A stretch of 64,000 bases of DNA, from NCBI GenBank assembly GCA_028554795.2, contig CM068824.1:162930130-162994129 (forward strand), given 5' to 3'. The notes beneath the pieces are model-generated. The model was not told the origin of the DNA, searched no databases, and saw only the letters and a list, made by a program, of their open reading frames with translations. Positions 1 through 24,738 of the stretch are shown piece by piece (position 1 is the stretch's first letter; each line of letters starts with the position of its first letter). The stretch comes from Sinohyriopsis cumingii. Its lineage: Eukaryota > Mollusca > Bivalvia > Unionida > Unionidae. Position numbers and translations under genes: made by a program.

Positions 1-120
1 CTTTGATTAAATTCAGGGAGCCTAAAAAAGGAACGGTTTCTTAACTGAATTTCTCCGACTTCATTTAGCTGACCATGTTAATTATAAAGTTTGGCTCAGA
101 TCAATATTAATGTCTTATAA

Positions 121-11697
<11,577 letters not shown>

Positions 11698-12194
11698 GAG
11701 GACAACAAACATTGTTAACCATTCAGTTTTGTTTATTAATGGTTAGAAAAAATATTTTTACAGCAAGAAATTCATGTTTTAGAGAGTAAAAAAAAACTTT
11801 TCTTACAGTGGCATGTTTGTAAATTAAAAATGCCTCTTATTAGGATTCTATCATAGAAGGAGCAACATAAGAAAGGAAACAAATTTGAACTTTATTCTAC
11901 CCATACATGAAATTAAAAGAGAGGAGGTTTACAGTATAGTATTTCTTATAGAAAATGTTACCTGTGTAATAAAAAAGTAAAAATGTCTCATACAGCAAGT
12001 ATAGAAAGTGAAATTTTGTAGATGAAAAGAATCTGCCTTTGTAAAAGTTCCTTTTACAAATATACATAATTGAATAACATATTGTACTTTATAGAAACTT
12101 GAATAATGGTAAGATGAAAATACAACCTTCATAAGTTTCTTCTCCATTTAAAAATTCTGCAACATTTTTTATCATATTCAAAACAAGTAATAAA
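11698..12194 (+). other. probable PSMC1 3' UTR
   Basis: AT-rich non-coding DNA follows the PSMC1 stop. The first clear AATAAA lies at 12189-12194. No transcript evidence is available, so the cleavage site is a guess. Confidence 0.35.
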
Positions 12195-13147
12195 TGTTTT
12201 ATGTCAGTTGCCAGTTTACTCTTTACTGATTCTTAATAGGTACAATAATTTTCTTTTGTGAATATTTATATTATAAAACACAAGTTATATTTGAAAAGTA
12301 TTTATTGAAGCATCTTGTTTCAAAAAGACATGGTTGAAAAGGGCTAAATTCGGCCCCCAATTTGGCAGTAAATTAAAGTGTTTGTAAAAGTATTTGTTAA
12401 TGTATGTATCATAATTAGTATGTCCACTGCCACATATAAACATTACAATGAAACCCTGTGTAATTAACATTAAATTTGGTTCCTGAATGTGAGTGTATTC
12501 ATCCAAAATATCAAATTGTGTCGGATTTCTACATCTTCAAAGTCCTCAAAAACTACCATCATGGTGAGATTATGTTTGATATTTTGGTAGCAGACACTTT
12601 TGTAAACATCTAACAGTTTTGAATTTCATGCTTGCTTTCATTTACATTTATAGATAACAAATAGAAGAATGAAGACAAACTGTTCTTCGCTCACATGTTA
12701 TAGTGTTGGTACTTCACCGTATGGTCCTACTTTATCACAAAAATTCCATTGTCTTTTTCTGTAACATGGTCTGCACATTTATTACAGGTTTAGTGACAGT
12801 CATCGAGAAATTTCAAGGCATTGAAAGTCATTAATTTTTCACCTAGGTTATTGAAGTTATTGAATTATTGGGACTTTCCTTAAAAATAAAATGTGATGGA
12901 AAATTTTACTTTCAAGTCATTTGTTTTAATTTGTTTGAGAATTGGATGTATGGCTTGATTTCCCATTGCATGCTAGCCACTCCTCCATTATCAGAATCAC
13001 AGGAAGTAATCAGATATCATGCATAGTGCCCCTTTCATATGCCATCATGAACGCATGCACGCTCTTTCACTTCATTAAGTTTTATATTTTCTGTCAATCG
13101 AGGACAGTTTATTTGTGACAGGCTTTTGAGAGAGTGATCATCGCAAA
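12195..13147. other. intergenic DNA downstream of PSMC1
   Basis: AT-rich, with no supported gene. Short motifs similar to tctttgaaagtttgggaaaa occur at about 10155, 11345 and, more weakly, 12810. They are too short to define a repeat family. Confidence 0.4.
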
Positions 13148-13573
13148 ATGCCTGGAAAATGCACATTCAGCAATAGTTGTCTACAAGATAAAGACTTTAA
13201 GTGACCAAGGAAAGATGCAACCTCACAGCACTGAATGATTTGCTTAGTGTGCAAGAAAAACAAATATTGCATGAATGGGCATTGCTGCTTTAAAAGTAGG
13301 CATGCAGAAGGAAAGAAATAATTGGAACTAATGAAAATACATGAGCTGACTGTTTGGATGTCAGCACTCATAGGTCAGTGCAACAAACATCTAATTCTTA
13401 GTCATCATGTCATCACTATTATCTGCATCAGAAAACATGTGCAAACTTTAGTAGGTTCTGCAAGTTCAACAACTGAATATATGGGTGCTATTTCAGTGAC
13501 ATGTTTTATGCAAAGGAGTATTGTGCTGAAGGCTGAAATATTGTTAGCCTCGGTAAGATTAATAGCTGAATAA
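13148..13573 (+). pseudogene. N-terminal part of a hAT-type BED-finger protein, broken
   Basis: One reading frame runs from ATG 13148 to a stop after 13570, interrupted by in-frame stops at 13202, 13232 and 13319. It starts MPGKCTFSNSCLQDKDFK, the typical opening of a transposase-derived protein family widespread in fish, corals and molluscs. A CLVC zinc pair follows at 13241-13252 and a histidine in SRHAEGKK; the expected second histidine falls at the third stop. Near the end, VLKAEIL matches the start of the family's next domain. The transposase-like core is then missing. The coiled-coil C-terminus of the same family lies at 13953-14363. The family assignment is from memory. Confidence 0.65.
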
Positions 13574-13952
13574 TCTCTTTTATTTACATTTTTATTTCAA
13601 ATAATTAAATAGCATAAGTTTGTGATTTCTCTGAGATGCATCTCATTCCCCGCCTCAGTACTTCCCCAATGGCCAATCTAGAACAGCTAAAGGCTGGTAA
13701 ACACGTATGAAACCTGTATGTCTAGTTAATCCTTACTACTGTAATTATCTTGTAAAGGACTGCACCTCTCAAGGCAGCTGTGATGTGTCTTCAAAGAAAC
13801 CAAAGTTCTCCTCATAGTCAAGTGCATATATATGATTGTTCATCAGATAGACGATGCTCTATCTTGTTGTAATGGTGTTTAAATTAAATTAAATTAGTGC
13901 TGATATAAATATAGATCATTAAAGTAATCAAAGCTTTCTCCGAGTTTGATTT

Positions 13953-14363
13953 TTGGACAATATTGTCAAATCATCAAAATTCCAACTGAGACAAGCTGGA
14001 GGAGTGGAAAATGTTCCAATCACCAAGGAGCTGTCTTTGTCAGCAGGAGGGGCCCAGCAGAAATATCATCAATATCTAGTTGAAAATAAAAAAGAATCCG
14101 AAGCAGCCAAAAGAGGATTGAAGAGAAAAACAGTTATAGAGGAAATTGAGTTAAAGTGTAAGAAATGCAAACTGGAGGAAGATGTTGGCAGCCTTTTCCA
14201 GACAGCAGACAAACTGGCATATGCAACAGTAGAGAAAGTGACACGGGGGCTAATATCTCAATCTAATGGACTCCAAAGAAAAGTGAATGAAAAAGAAGAG
14301 CAAGTAAAAGCACTGGAGTTGCAGCTGGAGGAGAACGTACAGAAGCTAAAGAGCAGTGGTTAA
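13953..14363 (+). CDS. C-terminal coiled-coil part of the same hAT-type family, 136-codon ORF
   Basis: The open frame encodes QLRQAGGVENVPITKELSLS, then a lysine- and glutamate-rich helical region (about residues 42-135). This includes a KRK-type basic cluster, CKKCK, and SNGLQRKVNEKEEQVKALEL near the end. This matches the C-terminal tail I recall for BED-finger hAT-derived proteins, where it follows the transposase core. It is uninterrupted, unlike the N-terminal piece at 13148-13573, and lies in a different frame. It could be a decaying transposon 3' end, an exon of a spliced gene, or an exapted small protein. No promoter or poly(A) signal was tied to it. Confidence 0.5.
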   Translation: MDNIVKSSKFQLRQAGGVENVPITKELSLSAGGAQQKYHQYLVENKKESEAAKRGLKRKTVIEEIELKCKKCKLEEDVGSLFQTADKLAYATVEKVTRGLISQSNGLQRKVNEKEEQVKALELQLEENVQKLKSSG

Positions 14364-15289
14364 TATAGCATCCGGTTACAATGACTTTATTATAAATATC
14401 GTTTCTGTTTCATATTTCATTACATTTATTTATCTTGGTATTGTTTTTGTATTTTTTATTTGTATTTAAATTAGTACCTGAGGTAGAGCACATGATACCA
14501 TGAGTAGTCATTGAAAACTGAGAACTGGTCATTGAAAAGTTTTGTAAGGAAGTGTGTTAATTTTGTTTTCTTTTGTTCTGACCACAGTCTGGGGTATTAT
14601 TTAGTGCAAGTTATAATTGGAAATGCATATCTAAGTCAATAAGAGCTGCATGAAGGAAAGTGTTCTGCAATAACAGCAGAAATACAAGGAAGCCATTTAT
14701 GTATTTAAAGTATAATCTATTGACTTCTGCAGATATATTTTAACTTTAAGCCCACTGTATAGTATGACGCAGGCAAATAAAATTGCCTGCATGATTCTGC
14801 AAGTAAACTGTTTACAGCTCTTCAAGGTTGATGGTGACTGCAATTATTTGCAAGCTTGTTGACAAGAGAAAAGAAGAGGTGGTTGAAAACTTGAAGAAAC
14901 CTTCCATTTTAATTGCAGCTCATGGCAGTCGTGATTTCTGTCCTTGATCAAATGCATACATCAGTTCCTTAAACACTGAAACCTACTGAAGGACTTTTTC
15001 TATTTGAGAAGCATATGAATCTCAGTGTAAAGGAAAGAAAACAGCAAAACCAAATAATGTTCCCATAAACCACAGGAATTTAAAGATTTGTTTTGAAGTC
15101 TGACTTATATTGGGGAGAAAGTTTTTAGGGATGATTAGAAGGAAAAAGCACAAGGAAAGAAAGAAAGAAGGAAAGTAATTGGAATTGGTGATTAGCATGA
15201 GTAAAAATGAACAAACTTTTGTGTTAGAACTGTGGGTCAAATTAAAAATGTTAGGGTCTCAGACAGACAAATGAGGGTTTAGGGAAACA
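14364..15289. other. gene-free stretch
   Basis: No recognisable coding, RNA or repeat feature; AT-rich. Confidence 0.4.
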
Positions 15290-16010
15290 CTGACTTCTCT
15301 TGAATGGATGTTCATATCATCATGGGGTTGTCGCCAACAGACTTTTTACGATGCCTAGTTGATCCTGAGCAAAATGATGCGAATACGACATTCATATGTC
15401 ACCGCTGCAGCAGCCATCTTTCTTTTTGTAATTCCTTTTGAGCTAGAAGTTATGTTAACATTCGGTTTTCACCAGAATTCATATGATATAGTTGGTTGTA
15501 AATGAAAATGGTGCCTCTTGGACAACCGATATGAGAAGTCACACTGGCCATCTTGAAAATCTTTTTATTGCTATTTCTCATTAATGGATTGTCATATTGA
15601 CACTAGTTTTAACCAGAATTCTTGTGGTGTCTTGTTGGTCCTAAATAATAATAATGCCAATCTTGTCATCGAATTCAGCCACCAGGGCAGCCATTTTTTT
15701 AAACTCTCTTATTGCTAGTTTTCTTAAATTGATGGCCGTATGAACGGAGTTTTTATCAAAAAGCTTTGTATGATATACAGTTGGTCTTAAATGAAAATGT
15801 TATCAAGCTTATATCCAATATGATTGTCACAAAAATTGTCTCTCAAAAATCGTGTTATGCAGAAGGGATGGTCGTATTGACATGGGCTTTCACCAAAGAC
15901 ATAGGTGGCCCAAAATGAAAATTATATCTTATCTAATGTTTCCGTGACAGTGGCTAACTGGAAAATCTTGTCACACAAGAACAACAGAGATGGTTTCTGG
16001 TGAAGTTTCA
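15290..16010. repeat. second tract of the ~150-bp decayed tandem repeat
   Basis: Units with ggatgttcatatcatcatgg, gatgcctagttgatcctgag, catcttgaaaatctttttat and gttggtcttaaatgaaaatg match the family at 2770-5440. About five degenerate units are visible. A sequence that resumes 9.8 kb away, outside PSMC1, shows this is a dispersed family rather than an intron-specific expansion. Confidence 0.7.
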
Positions 16011-17580
16011 TTATATATTAAAACTGTTTCGAAGACATGATAGCATTCAAATTCATTTGATTTGTGCTAATTAATATTGGCACTATTTTGGCAGTGCTCC
16101 ATAGTAAAGGAAGCCTATTTGGGTTCATTAAATCAATCAGCAACGTTACTTTAGATCTTACCAGGAAAGTTACATTTGAGGCCCAATCAAGCTGAACATA
16201 CTTATGGCGTAAATTTGGTTCCCTACCAGATGAATGACAAAATTTCTTGTAACGTTGTCGTAAATTATTATCCATATTCACTCTTGTACCAGAGGATGGT
16301 ATAGACAACGTCGGTTCATATTGGATGAAGAAACTTAATGTAATGGGTCCTGTCAGAAAACAAAATCACTCGTGACGAATTAACATTTTGGGGTTAATAT
16401 GTATGTGTATGTGTGTGTGTGTATGTTTACTGGGCTAATCTTGTTAAAAGAAGATGAAAAGTCGGGACTGGTAAACTGTTTCAGCTTCCAGAGGATTTTA
16501 GTTTGTCCAGGTTTCAGTCTTGAGAGTTGTTTAGCTTGGTATGTAGCACTAAATTGTTTGTTGTAAGGCAAAGAACATAGGCTACATGTCTTTATTTCTT
16601 AACAGACTTTGATCAGTGTTGGTATGTATTCTTCTAAGTTTTACAAGATGGCATTTAACTTACCGACCACAACGTCAAGTGAGCTTACGGTTTTGTCCTT
16701 CATTCACTGTGCGTCGTCCATCAACTCTTTCATCTTCTCCAAAACTGCTCAACAGAATTTAATCAAATTTCATAGATGGCATCTTCATGTCAATCTCACT
16801 TTAAGTTTTGTACAAATGATGCCAATTCAAAATCCAATATAGGCACCAAAACTATTTAAAAAGAAAGAGAAAACTTTCTAACTACTCCGTCTCATCAACC
16901 ACTCAACATAATTCTATAGAAAGCATATTGGTATGAAGAGTTTTCAAATTTGTGCAAATGATGTCGCCCTTCTTTAGATTTGACTGCTGGTACAGAAAAT
17001 AAAGAAAAATGTTTAAAAAATGTATGGCTTCTTGTGAAAAACCGTAAAACTGAATTTCATTAGATTGGAACGAACGCATCGGGTCTTGAAGAGTTCTGAA
17101 ATTTATACAAATAGTGTTGATTCGCAACCTAATATGGTTACTGTTACTAAAAACAGAACGAAAAACCCCCAAAACAAACAACTTTTTCTGAAAAACCGCG
17201 TTACAAAATTTGTCTGAATTTGATAGAAAGCATTCTGACCTGAACGGCTTTCGTGTTTATGTACCAGTCCACCATTAAATGTCTGGCTGCATCAAAGAAA
17301 TAAGCTGCGTAACTTTAAAAAGTTTGTCTAGTGTCCGCTAAAATTCAAACGCCGACTGAACCCAGTTGAACAGTTTACGTATTAGACAAATTATCGAGGT
17401 TTCACCCCACCCCTGTGTCCTATGCGTACGTACATTACCAGTAGACCCACACACGCGCAGGCGTATGCATTTGGGTTAATCCCCTTCCATGATTACGTAC
17501 TAAATAAACGGCCTCTAACGGGCTTTTTAAGAAAACTTTAAAGGACATGAATAATGAAAACACCTGTTAATATCATTGCA
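16011..17580. other. gene-free stretch
   Basis: No recognisable gene. A short imperfect TG/TA microsatellite lies near 16398-16426. Short minus-strand ORFs have no family features. Confidence 0.4.
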
Positions 17581-17589
17581 AGTCGTAAT

Positions 17590-17690
17590 GGACGGAAACT
17601 ACCGACGTACCGGTGCAGTGCAAAAGTACCGTGGTACGTACCACCGGAAAAAATACCGCGGTAAAACGGTATACTGGTAATACCGCGCAC
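17590..17690. other. TACCG/CGGTA-rich self-complementary segment
   Basis: Within about 100 bp the words taccg, cggta and gtacc recur on both strands at least ten times (for example gtaccgtggtacgtaccacc). The segment is GC-richer than its surroundings. Similar wording occurs at ends of some DNA transposons, but no partner end or target duplication was found. Confidence 0.4.
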
Positions 17691-17695
17691 TTCTC

Positions 17696-18422
17696 GTGAG
17701 TATTAATGAGGTAATCTTACATCTGATTGACTGAGCTTATTACCACGCTCTCCTTCATATTATTGACTGAGCTTATTACCACGCCGGATGAAATATTTAT
17801 GATCCAATTTTGACCGGACTTGGAAGCTATGCTTAATTCGTCTCGAGATCTTATAAAATTTAAATAATGAGCTAGATGCGCACGTGATAAACAGTTTAAA
17901 TAATTTATTGAGCCTGTTGCCAGTCTGGAGGCCATATTTCTGGTTTGATTTTTGTGAACTTAAATATGGGCTTATGTGATCAAAGTCTTTGAATTTTTCG
18001 ATAATGAGCGAGATCCACACGTATTATTGATGCAATCTTGCATATGATTGACCTTGTTGCTCTTCGCAAACCATATTTGTGATGCAGTTTTTGTCAAGCT
18101 TTTAATTTATGCTTATATTATCAAGATCTTGGGTTCTTTCAATAATGATCAAGAGCCGTACATATTCATGAGGTATTCTTTCATTAGCCTGGCTGAGCTA
18201 ATTAAGACCTCGAAAGCTACAGATCTGATCCGATCTGAACCAAAATTGGATTATGGACTTTTATAATCAAGATCTTGGGCTAATTCGAAAGTATAATAGG
18301 ACCCATGCATATTAATTAGGTGGTCTTGCATCTGATTGTTTGACCGTGTTACCACTCTGGAAGACATATTTTGACACGCTGGGTTTATTATCATCAGGCT
18401 TGTGGATGAATTCGATTAGGTT
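17696..18422. repeat. degenerate tandem repeat, ~145-bp unit, ~5 units
   Basis: Each unit carries a tattaatgaggtaatcttgc-like start, catctgattgac, a ttaccactctgg-like block, an accatatttgtg block and atcaagatcttggg, with a tcgataatgagcgag-like end. Units begin near 17696, 17880, 18019, 18157 and 18303. Short ORFs here are not supported as genes. Confidence 0.65.
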
Positions 18423-19335
18423 CCGCTATACAGTTTCATACTTTGCATTTTTAAAGAAAAATATTTTCCCACGTTTTTGTCACTAATCTTCGCATTTAAA
18501 CAAGACATTGGATATATTAGGTGCTGTTAAAATAAACTGTAATTCCCGTTATTTTGGTGTATGGTTGTAATTTATTATATACAGCTTGACCTTACTAAAT
18601 GTGTGCAACTCTGAAGAGACTGCTAGCACCATTTGTCACTTTCACTTCCTGTACTTAAACGGCAAATTGAATTTAAAACAAGAAACAAAGAAAAACAACA
18701 ACAAAAAAGCTGCTGATAACTTTTGTTTTACTGTTTAGATGTCATAATTAATCTATTGCGCTTTCAGAGGCACCATATACCAGTCCATGTCTCAGAAGTA
18801 AATAATAAACTTTAGATTGGAGCCTTAGAAACTGTGCCTTAATTATACCTTTATCTTTAGAAATAATTTGTATTAGGGTATAGTAAAACACATTAAATCA
18901 TCATGATATAAAGTTTACACATGAAATCACCATGAAATAAAGTTTGGAAGGATTCTTGACTTAGGATGGGTTCTTACAATACTACATAAGCCTGTTGAAA
19001 AAAAATAGCCAATTGATCTCTAGGCCAGATAGTGATATCAGGCCCACTCGGGTCTCTTACTATTGGAGGTGCTCTACAGTTTCGTATTTTGCATAGTTAG
19101 AATTTTAAATAAAAAGAATTTCCCGGGCTTTCCTCACAGATTATACTGGCTATTTATAAAAGACCTTGTATATCTTAGGTATAGTTCAAAGAACCTTTAG
19201 TTTCCTTTATTTTGGTGTATGATTGATGGGAGTATTATGGGTTATAGAGTATACAGCTTGGCCATACTTCAGATGTACGCCATTAAAAAAAGTGCTAGTT
19301 CCACTTGGTCATTTTCAAATCCTGAACTTGATTAT
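18419..19335. repeat. direct duplication, ~240 bp, offset ~650 bp
   Basis: The segment 18419-18660 recurs diverged at 19063-19335. Shared landmarks in order are the ctacagtttcgtattttgcat-like start, a cccacgtttttgtcac versus cccgggctttcctcac block, tattttggtgtatg, tatacagcttg and a ctagcaccatttgtcacttt-like end. The intervening ~400 bp is not duplicated. Confidence 0.65.
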
Positions 19336-19619
19336 TGTCTGGGACATATTAAGGAAGCACTACTGCATATTATGAAGAAAAAAAAATATAAAATTCCAGG
19401 AAACTCAAAAGGAGTGTTGTCCTAAAAAAAACCCCACAACTTTCTGCCTTTGAAATTATGTCTAACATTTGGGCCGTGGATATGCCTGTCTTATCTATTG
19501 TTGATAAAGCTCCTCAAAATCTTCACTTATTAACATTAAACCTGCACTTTGTGTGAATTGGAGATGAGTATGTTTTGCGTACCATATAAATAAACAGACA
19601 GAGGGCACGTTCTTTTATT

Positions 19620-22497
19620 GTTTTATTTTACGACACTGAGAGAGAGAGGGCGAGAGGGGGGTTACAACGTAAACATTCAATCGATAACACTCCGAGATGA
19701 CTCCCTTGATCCCATTACACAACCAACTACCTGCTTTATCCACCGCTCTAAAACTTCATATTAAAACTGCAATACTTAAAGGATAGTATATTATATGTAT
19801 TCAAACTACTTCATCCCATCGGCTACACCAGTACATAGTCATTTAATATCACATAAATTATTGTGAAAGCATCAACATCCACTCCCATACTGTTTACGCC
19901 GTATATATATATAAATCATGATTTTAAACGTGATCATATTATCGTAAAGTTCTATTTTTAGGCGAGGAACCCCTTAAGTTCATGGAAGTTTGGCACTCTT
20001 TAAATGCGATTTTCAGCCTTATTAGATTGAACATGGGATTAATTTAAATATATTTCCACACTTCGAACCAAAAGGAGAAAATGAAAGCAAAGTTCAATTT
20101 TTTGGGGGTAAATTTATACAGTGGAGCCCGTTTAACAGTGTAGACACATAATTCACAGGCTTTCCTTACTTGCGGTGTCACGCACATGCTTTGTTTATGT
20201 TAACCTTCCACCTTGCGCCTCCCCCCCCCCCCCCCTTCTCTCGGGACATCGCTTATTATAAACAATTCATTTGTATTAATACACGTTCAGATTGATAATT
20301 ACTAGTTTCTTTATTTAGTTTACATATTTAATGATAATAAATGAATAACCTGACAGTGTACTTCATATTTGGCGCTCCCCCCCCCCCCACATACACACAC
20401 ACCATATATTGGCACCCTGGTTCGCCTATTGGGTTTAATCGACCCTGTTTGTCATCGTGGCTTCACAAATATTATTTTCCCATTCAAACTTATGTGGTAC
20501 AAATGGGTGCCTTTATCAAGCTGTTTGTTAGCCTATGATTTAATTTCAGTACATAATTTTATCGCCATAAAATCGGAAACCTAGAAATTCATGTTTCACC
20601 ATTAGTGTTACGATTAAATTTTCTCTTGAGTTTTCATAAATTCCACTTCTTAATGCTAATTTCGATATGACTTTATCCCCGGTATCCAACCGATGAAACA
20701 CTGCTATCGGATTCATTAGGTTAGGTGATATTCTCAGTTTTTATCGTTTTTAGCTTTTGTTTCTGAATGCGCGGAAAATTCTTTTACCTTGCTATTTTTG
20801 TTCCAAAACTAAATATTTGTAACCAATAACATGTTGAAATGTATTTCCTAGATTTTACAAAATTCATTTTGAGAAATTCTGTGATGACGAAATTAGACAC
20901 TTGTAAGGCAAGGTGAAGGATAAGACCTGAGGAAACCAAATGTTTTCCCCTACCGGAACCAGGCGTCAAGCCTGTCGTAGCGCGCGTCGAAGTTACCAAT
21001 TGTTACAACGCTGCGATACTTTTTACACTGCAGAAACATATTACAGTGATCACTATATTCTACACTAGTGAGTTGAGGAACTTTACTTTGTAAATATGCT
21101 GCATGCTGAAAATCGCCTGTTACCATATTTCTCCACGTTTTGCGTCTGTAAGCTGAAAACATACTTGTGTTCGGAAGGTCATGAACTCTTAAGCCAGGTC
21201 ACACATGTTTTATCCAACCTAAGGACTTTATTGGTCAAGGAATGCGTTATACAACAGTCTCGTAACTCCAGAGCAAAAGGATGAGTCCATTTCCTTTAAC
21301 CTGTAGCCGTTTGTGGAGCAAGAGTAGGCATTCCACTCTCCAGTCTCTATATGAGTTGACGTCCAAAATACTTGAGAAAGCCATCGAACCTGTGCGTTTT
21401 TAGAGTTCTGCCGTTTTTTACAAGTAGGAGACAAATACGTTTTATTATATTTTAAGTATTTTTCTTCCAGTGCCACAATGAATTTAATTGATGTCTAAAG
21501 ATATGCTGGAAAGTATTTCACATATCTTTTGAGCCATTATGAATTATTTGTTATTCTACAAAATCAGTTGCGAAATATAATGTTTCGGGGATATTTTAAA
21601 CGTTATATACCCCCTTGTCGGCCAATTCTGCGCGTCAGGTAATTCTGCGCAACGATACGACATTCCTGTAAACATTGGATCACGTTTTGTTTTTGGTCGA
21701 ATATCTAATTTGTATCAAGAAAGAACTATCGTCCTTTTATGAAGGAAGGGATATTCATAAAGTGTTCAAAAATATCCCACATTTCTACACTAATTCCAAA
21801 TGAAAACGTAATTTCTAAATGTCAACATGAAAACCCACTTCACGACCGTCTTGAACTTGTAACCCAGAAAATCCTATTTACTACGTATCTTTTAGAATCA
21901 TAAAATAAATACATTATATAAAGATGGAAATATATACCTTAAAACAATACCGCATTTTAATCCAAGTTTTCAATTTTGCAAGAAGTTGTCCCACACGTAG
22001 TTTTATCGTCTGCTATACAACATGTCAACTTGCCGCTCGAATGGGATTCTCAAGAAATTCCCCGGCGTATAGTCTGTTTCTAAATTCTTTAGTAATTTTT
22101 TCCACCATGAACGAAAAGTTGTGAACACATTACACCCTATTCATTGTTGATTCTCTTCGATATACTAGCTTTTTTTTTTATAAAAAACTGAACTTTACTA
22201 AAAAATTTTACACGATCAGATTAGTTTGCTTAGTATATTTTGCTATTTATTGGCATTGTTGCATTGAATTTTGTAGAACCAGCAATAAACCTGACCTATT
22301 TACTCGGCCGAAATGCTGACAAGAACAGTCCAAAGTAATGTATTTCATTTCCATAGCCCGATTAATAAACATTACATCTTTTCAAAGCTATGCGTAGAAT
22401 AGGCCGATATATCGCGAGTCACGAAAACACAATGGTGGTATCCGGTGTGTCCAAAACTAATTTTATTTTGAACAGAATATTCTGGTGACAATGACCT
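19620..22497. other. gene-free stretch
   Basis: No recognised gene. Poly-C runs lie at about 20221-20235 and 20378-20389. Minus-strand ORFs of 70-82 codons between 20784 and 21476 are in CpG-richer DNA but carry no motif I know. One ends at a possible donor (ttccg before gtagggg, reading the minus strand near 20955), so a hidden first exon cannot be excluded. Confidence 0.3.
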
Positions 22498-22614
<117 letters not shown>

Positions 22615-24239
22615 TATATCCGGTATTAAGGTAGGAAAGGAAAATTATCTTTTTATTATATACCAAACCTGCTCCTGAATCTTAGTTTATAAGGTTCAAT
22701 TCATTCTTCGACACAACACGCTCATCCCTTTATCGTATAAATTCATCTCACTGTCATATCCGGATCGCATAAATATACGTGACTTAAGAAGCGGTAGGAA
22801 TGGGTTGACTTAATCTATCGCAGTAAATTATTATTTTATTTTTTTTCATTTTGTAAACTGTTTGAACCTATCTTTTAAAAAAAAGCAAGTCCAGTTCAAC
22901 AATGCATTACAGCCGGTTGTTTTCTTTTTTCTTTTTTTTTTTTTTGTTTTTGTCGTTCTTGTCAAGTAAATAAGGGGAACCAACTTCAGAGAGACGCGAA
23001 TGCCATCTGGTAAAATTACTTTATTACAGGTTAATTTCCATGTCTGAAATGTAAGGCAGTTTCTCTTTATTTGTTCTAGCTCACAAAGTACTCATTTTTT
23101 GTTGTTGCAGGCAACCACAATCACACTTGGCACGATAGGAAATATTCTTCACGCGTGAAAAATCAGGACATATTTTTCACTTGTGAAAATATGGAAATGA
23201 AAAAAAAAGTATGAAAATTATTTCGCAAGTAAGTCTCTATATTGCACACTTAAGTATATAACAACAGATTATTGTTGAAAACATTCCCATCTTCATGCTC
23301 CCAAATAATTTAATTTTAGAAATAAAATACTTTAAAGTTAGAAAAGATGATGTTTTGATATTACGGTCGAGCATTAAATATTGTGTATTTACTTCAAAAT
23401 GACTTCGGTTTTAGTTAGACGTATTTGCTTGATTCTAAGTCTTCTATATTTCGGCCATCTTTTTCTCATTCGGTATTTAATTATTTATATCGTATTTTAA
23501 CAAGACAAACATTCCACACGCGCATAAAGCTGGTAATTTGGTATGCAATTATTTATCTATGGTGTATAACTTCGTGTGTTTAATATTTTATATAGACTGC
23601 AGCTGGGTAGAATAAAAGCCATCAAAATTCTTTTTGATGTTTTACGGAAACAACACTACAGACCTTTAGGGGTAACACGAACATATATAAGCCTTTATAA
23701 ATGTCGGAAACATGGGGGAACCACTTCAATGGTCACCAGCTAACATGGCTGGGAGCTAACGAGGGGCCCACATAGAAAGAATAAAAGCCATTCTATATGT
23801 GTATTTATTGAGTTCTGCCTTTACTTACAGTTCGAACCTGGTATCGTCATATGCCCCAGCGATATAACACTATTGTGCATCGAGAAGGAGCGATACGTGC
23901 ATAAGGGAGGACATAATGCTCTGTTTCTATCGTCGATTTGATAATTTCCAATAAATATGTATGTGAGCCGTCGAGAAATTCGAATCCTTACATCTTGCAG
24001 ACGTAATAACGGCGGAAAACAGTCATAATTAGCGATAAAATAAGCTATTATAATATTATTAGCGCTTATTTTACAGGATTGCTTTTCGTTTGCGCGTGTG
24101 TGTGTGTGTGTCTGTGCGTGTGTGTTATTTATTTGATATAAATCGTAGTTTATCTGACACGTGTAGGTATATTTGTAGACTACATTGCTTCTATGTTTGA
24201 TTGCTTGATTCTTTTTGGCTTTTCGGGTTTAAAGAAATA

Positions 24240-24512
24240 TTTCGGCTAATGATAGGCTATACATGGCAGCCAGTTTATTTGGAGGAGAAAGAACTGGGAA
24301 ACAATCTGATTAAAGTCAAATTTCCACTGTCCTACGTGAAGGAAATAGCACAGTGGAGATCTGGTTTTTTTTTTTTTTTTTTTTAATCCAATTGAACAAG
24401 GGAAGAACCACTGACCCACGGGAAACTACTAGCAAGCTTTCTCACATACCCATGTTGGTCGAATCTAGACTCGAGTACCTTAGGGTACTTGACCACCAGG
24501 ATCCCCAGTTTT
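24240..24512 (-). mobile_element. degenerate family B SINE, interrupted
   Basis: Minus orientation: gataggctatacatggcagc at the body end, agaaccactgacccacggga in the middle and a decayed tRNA head near 24495-24512. The middle is broken by a 22-T run and unrelated bases. The same decayed copy sits at 35665-35817, so this insertion predates the segmental duplication. Confidence 0.75.
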
Positions 24513-24685
24513 ACGATCGATTGGTCACTATTCGTGTGAGTGTGTGCGTGCGTATGTCACAAATAGCATAATTTTGGGATTTTTTTCTAAATGATATTTT
24601 CAAGAAAATTATCCACCAATCTTCAGGAAAAAGAATATGTTGATCGATAAATTTACCCAATTTATTGATGGGCCACTCTCAGATA

Positions 24686-24738
24686 TCTCTCTCTCTCTCT
24701 CTCGATCGATCGATCGAAAGAGAGAGAGAGAGAGAGAT
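24686..24738. repeat. palindromic composite microsatellite
   Basis: (TC)n is followed by gatcgatcgatcga and then (AG)n. Because TC pairs with GA and GATC is self-complementary, the whole ~53 bp is close to a perfect inverted repeat. Confidence 0.9.

Noticed and set aside
17717..18266. Several 72-86-codon ORFs on both strands
   Set aside because: They follow the periodicity of the ~145-bp degenerate tandem repeat and carry no known motif.
20784..21476. Possible first exon of a minus-strand gene in CpG-richer DNA
   Set aside because: No recognisable peptide, no TATA or initiator, and only one marginal donor site; kept as a note only.
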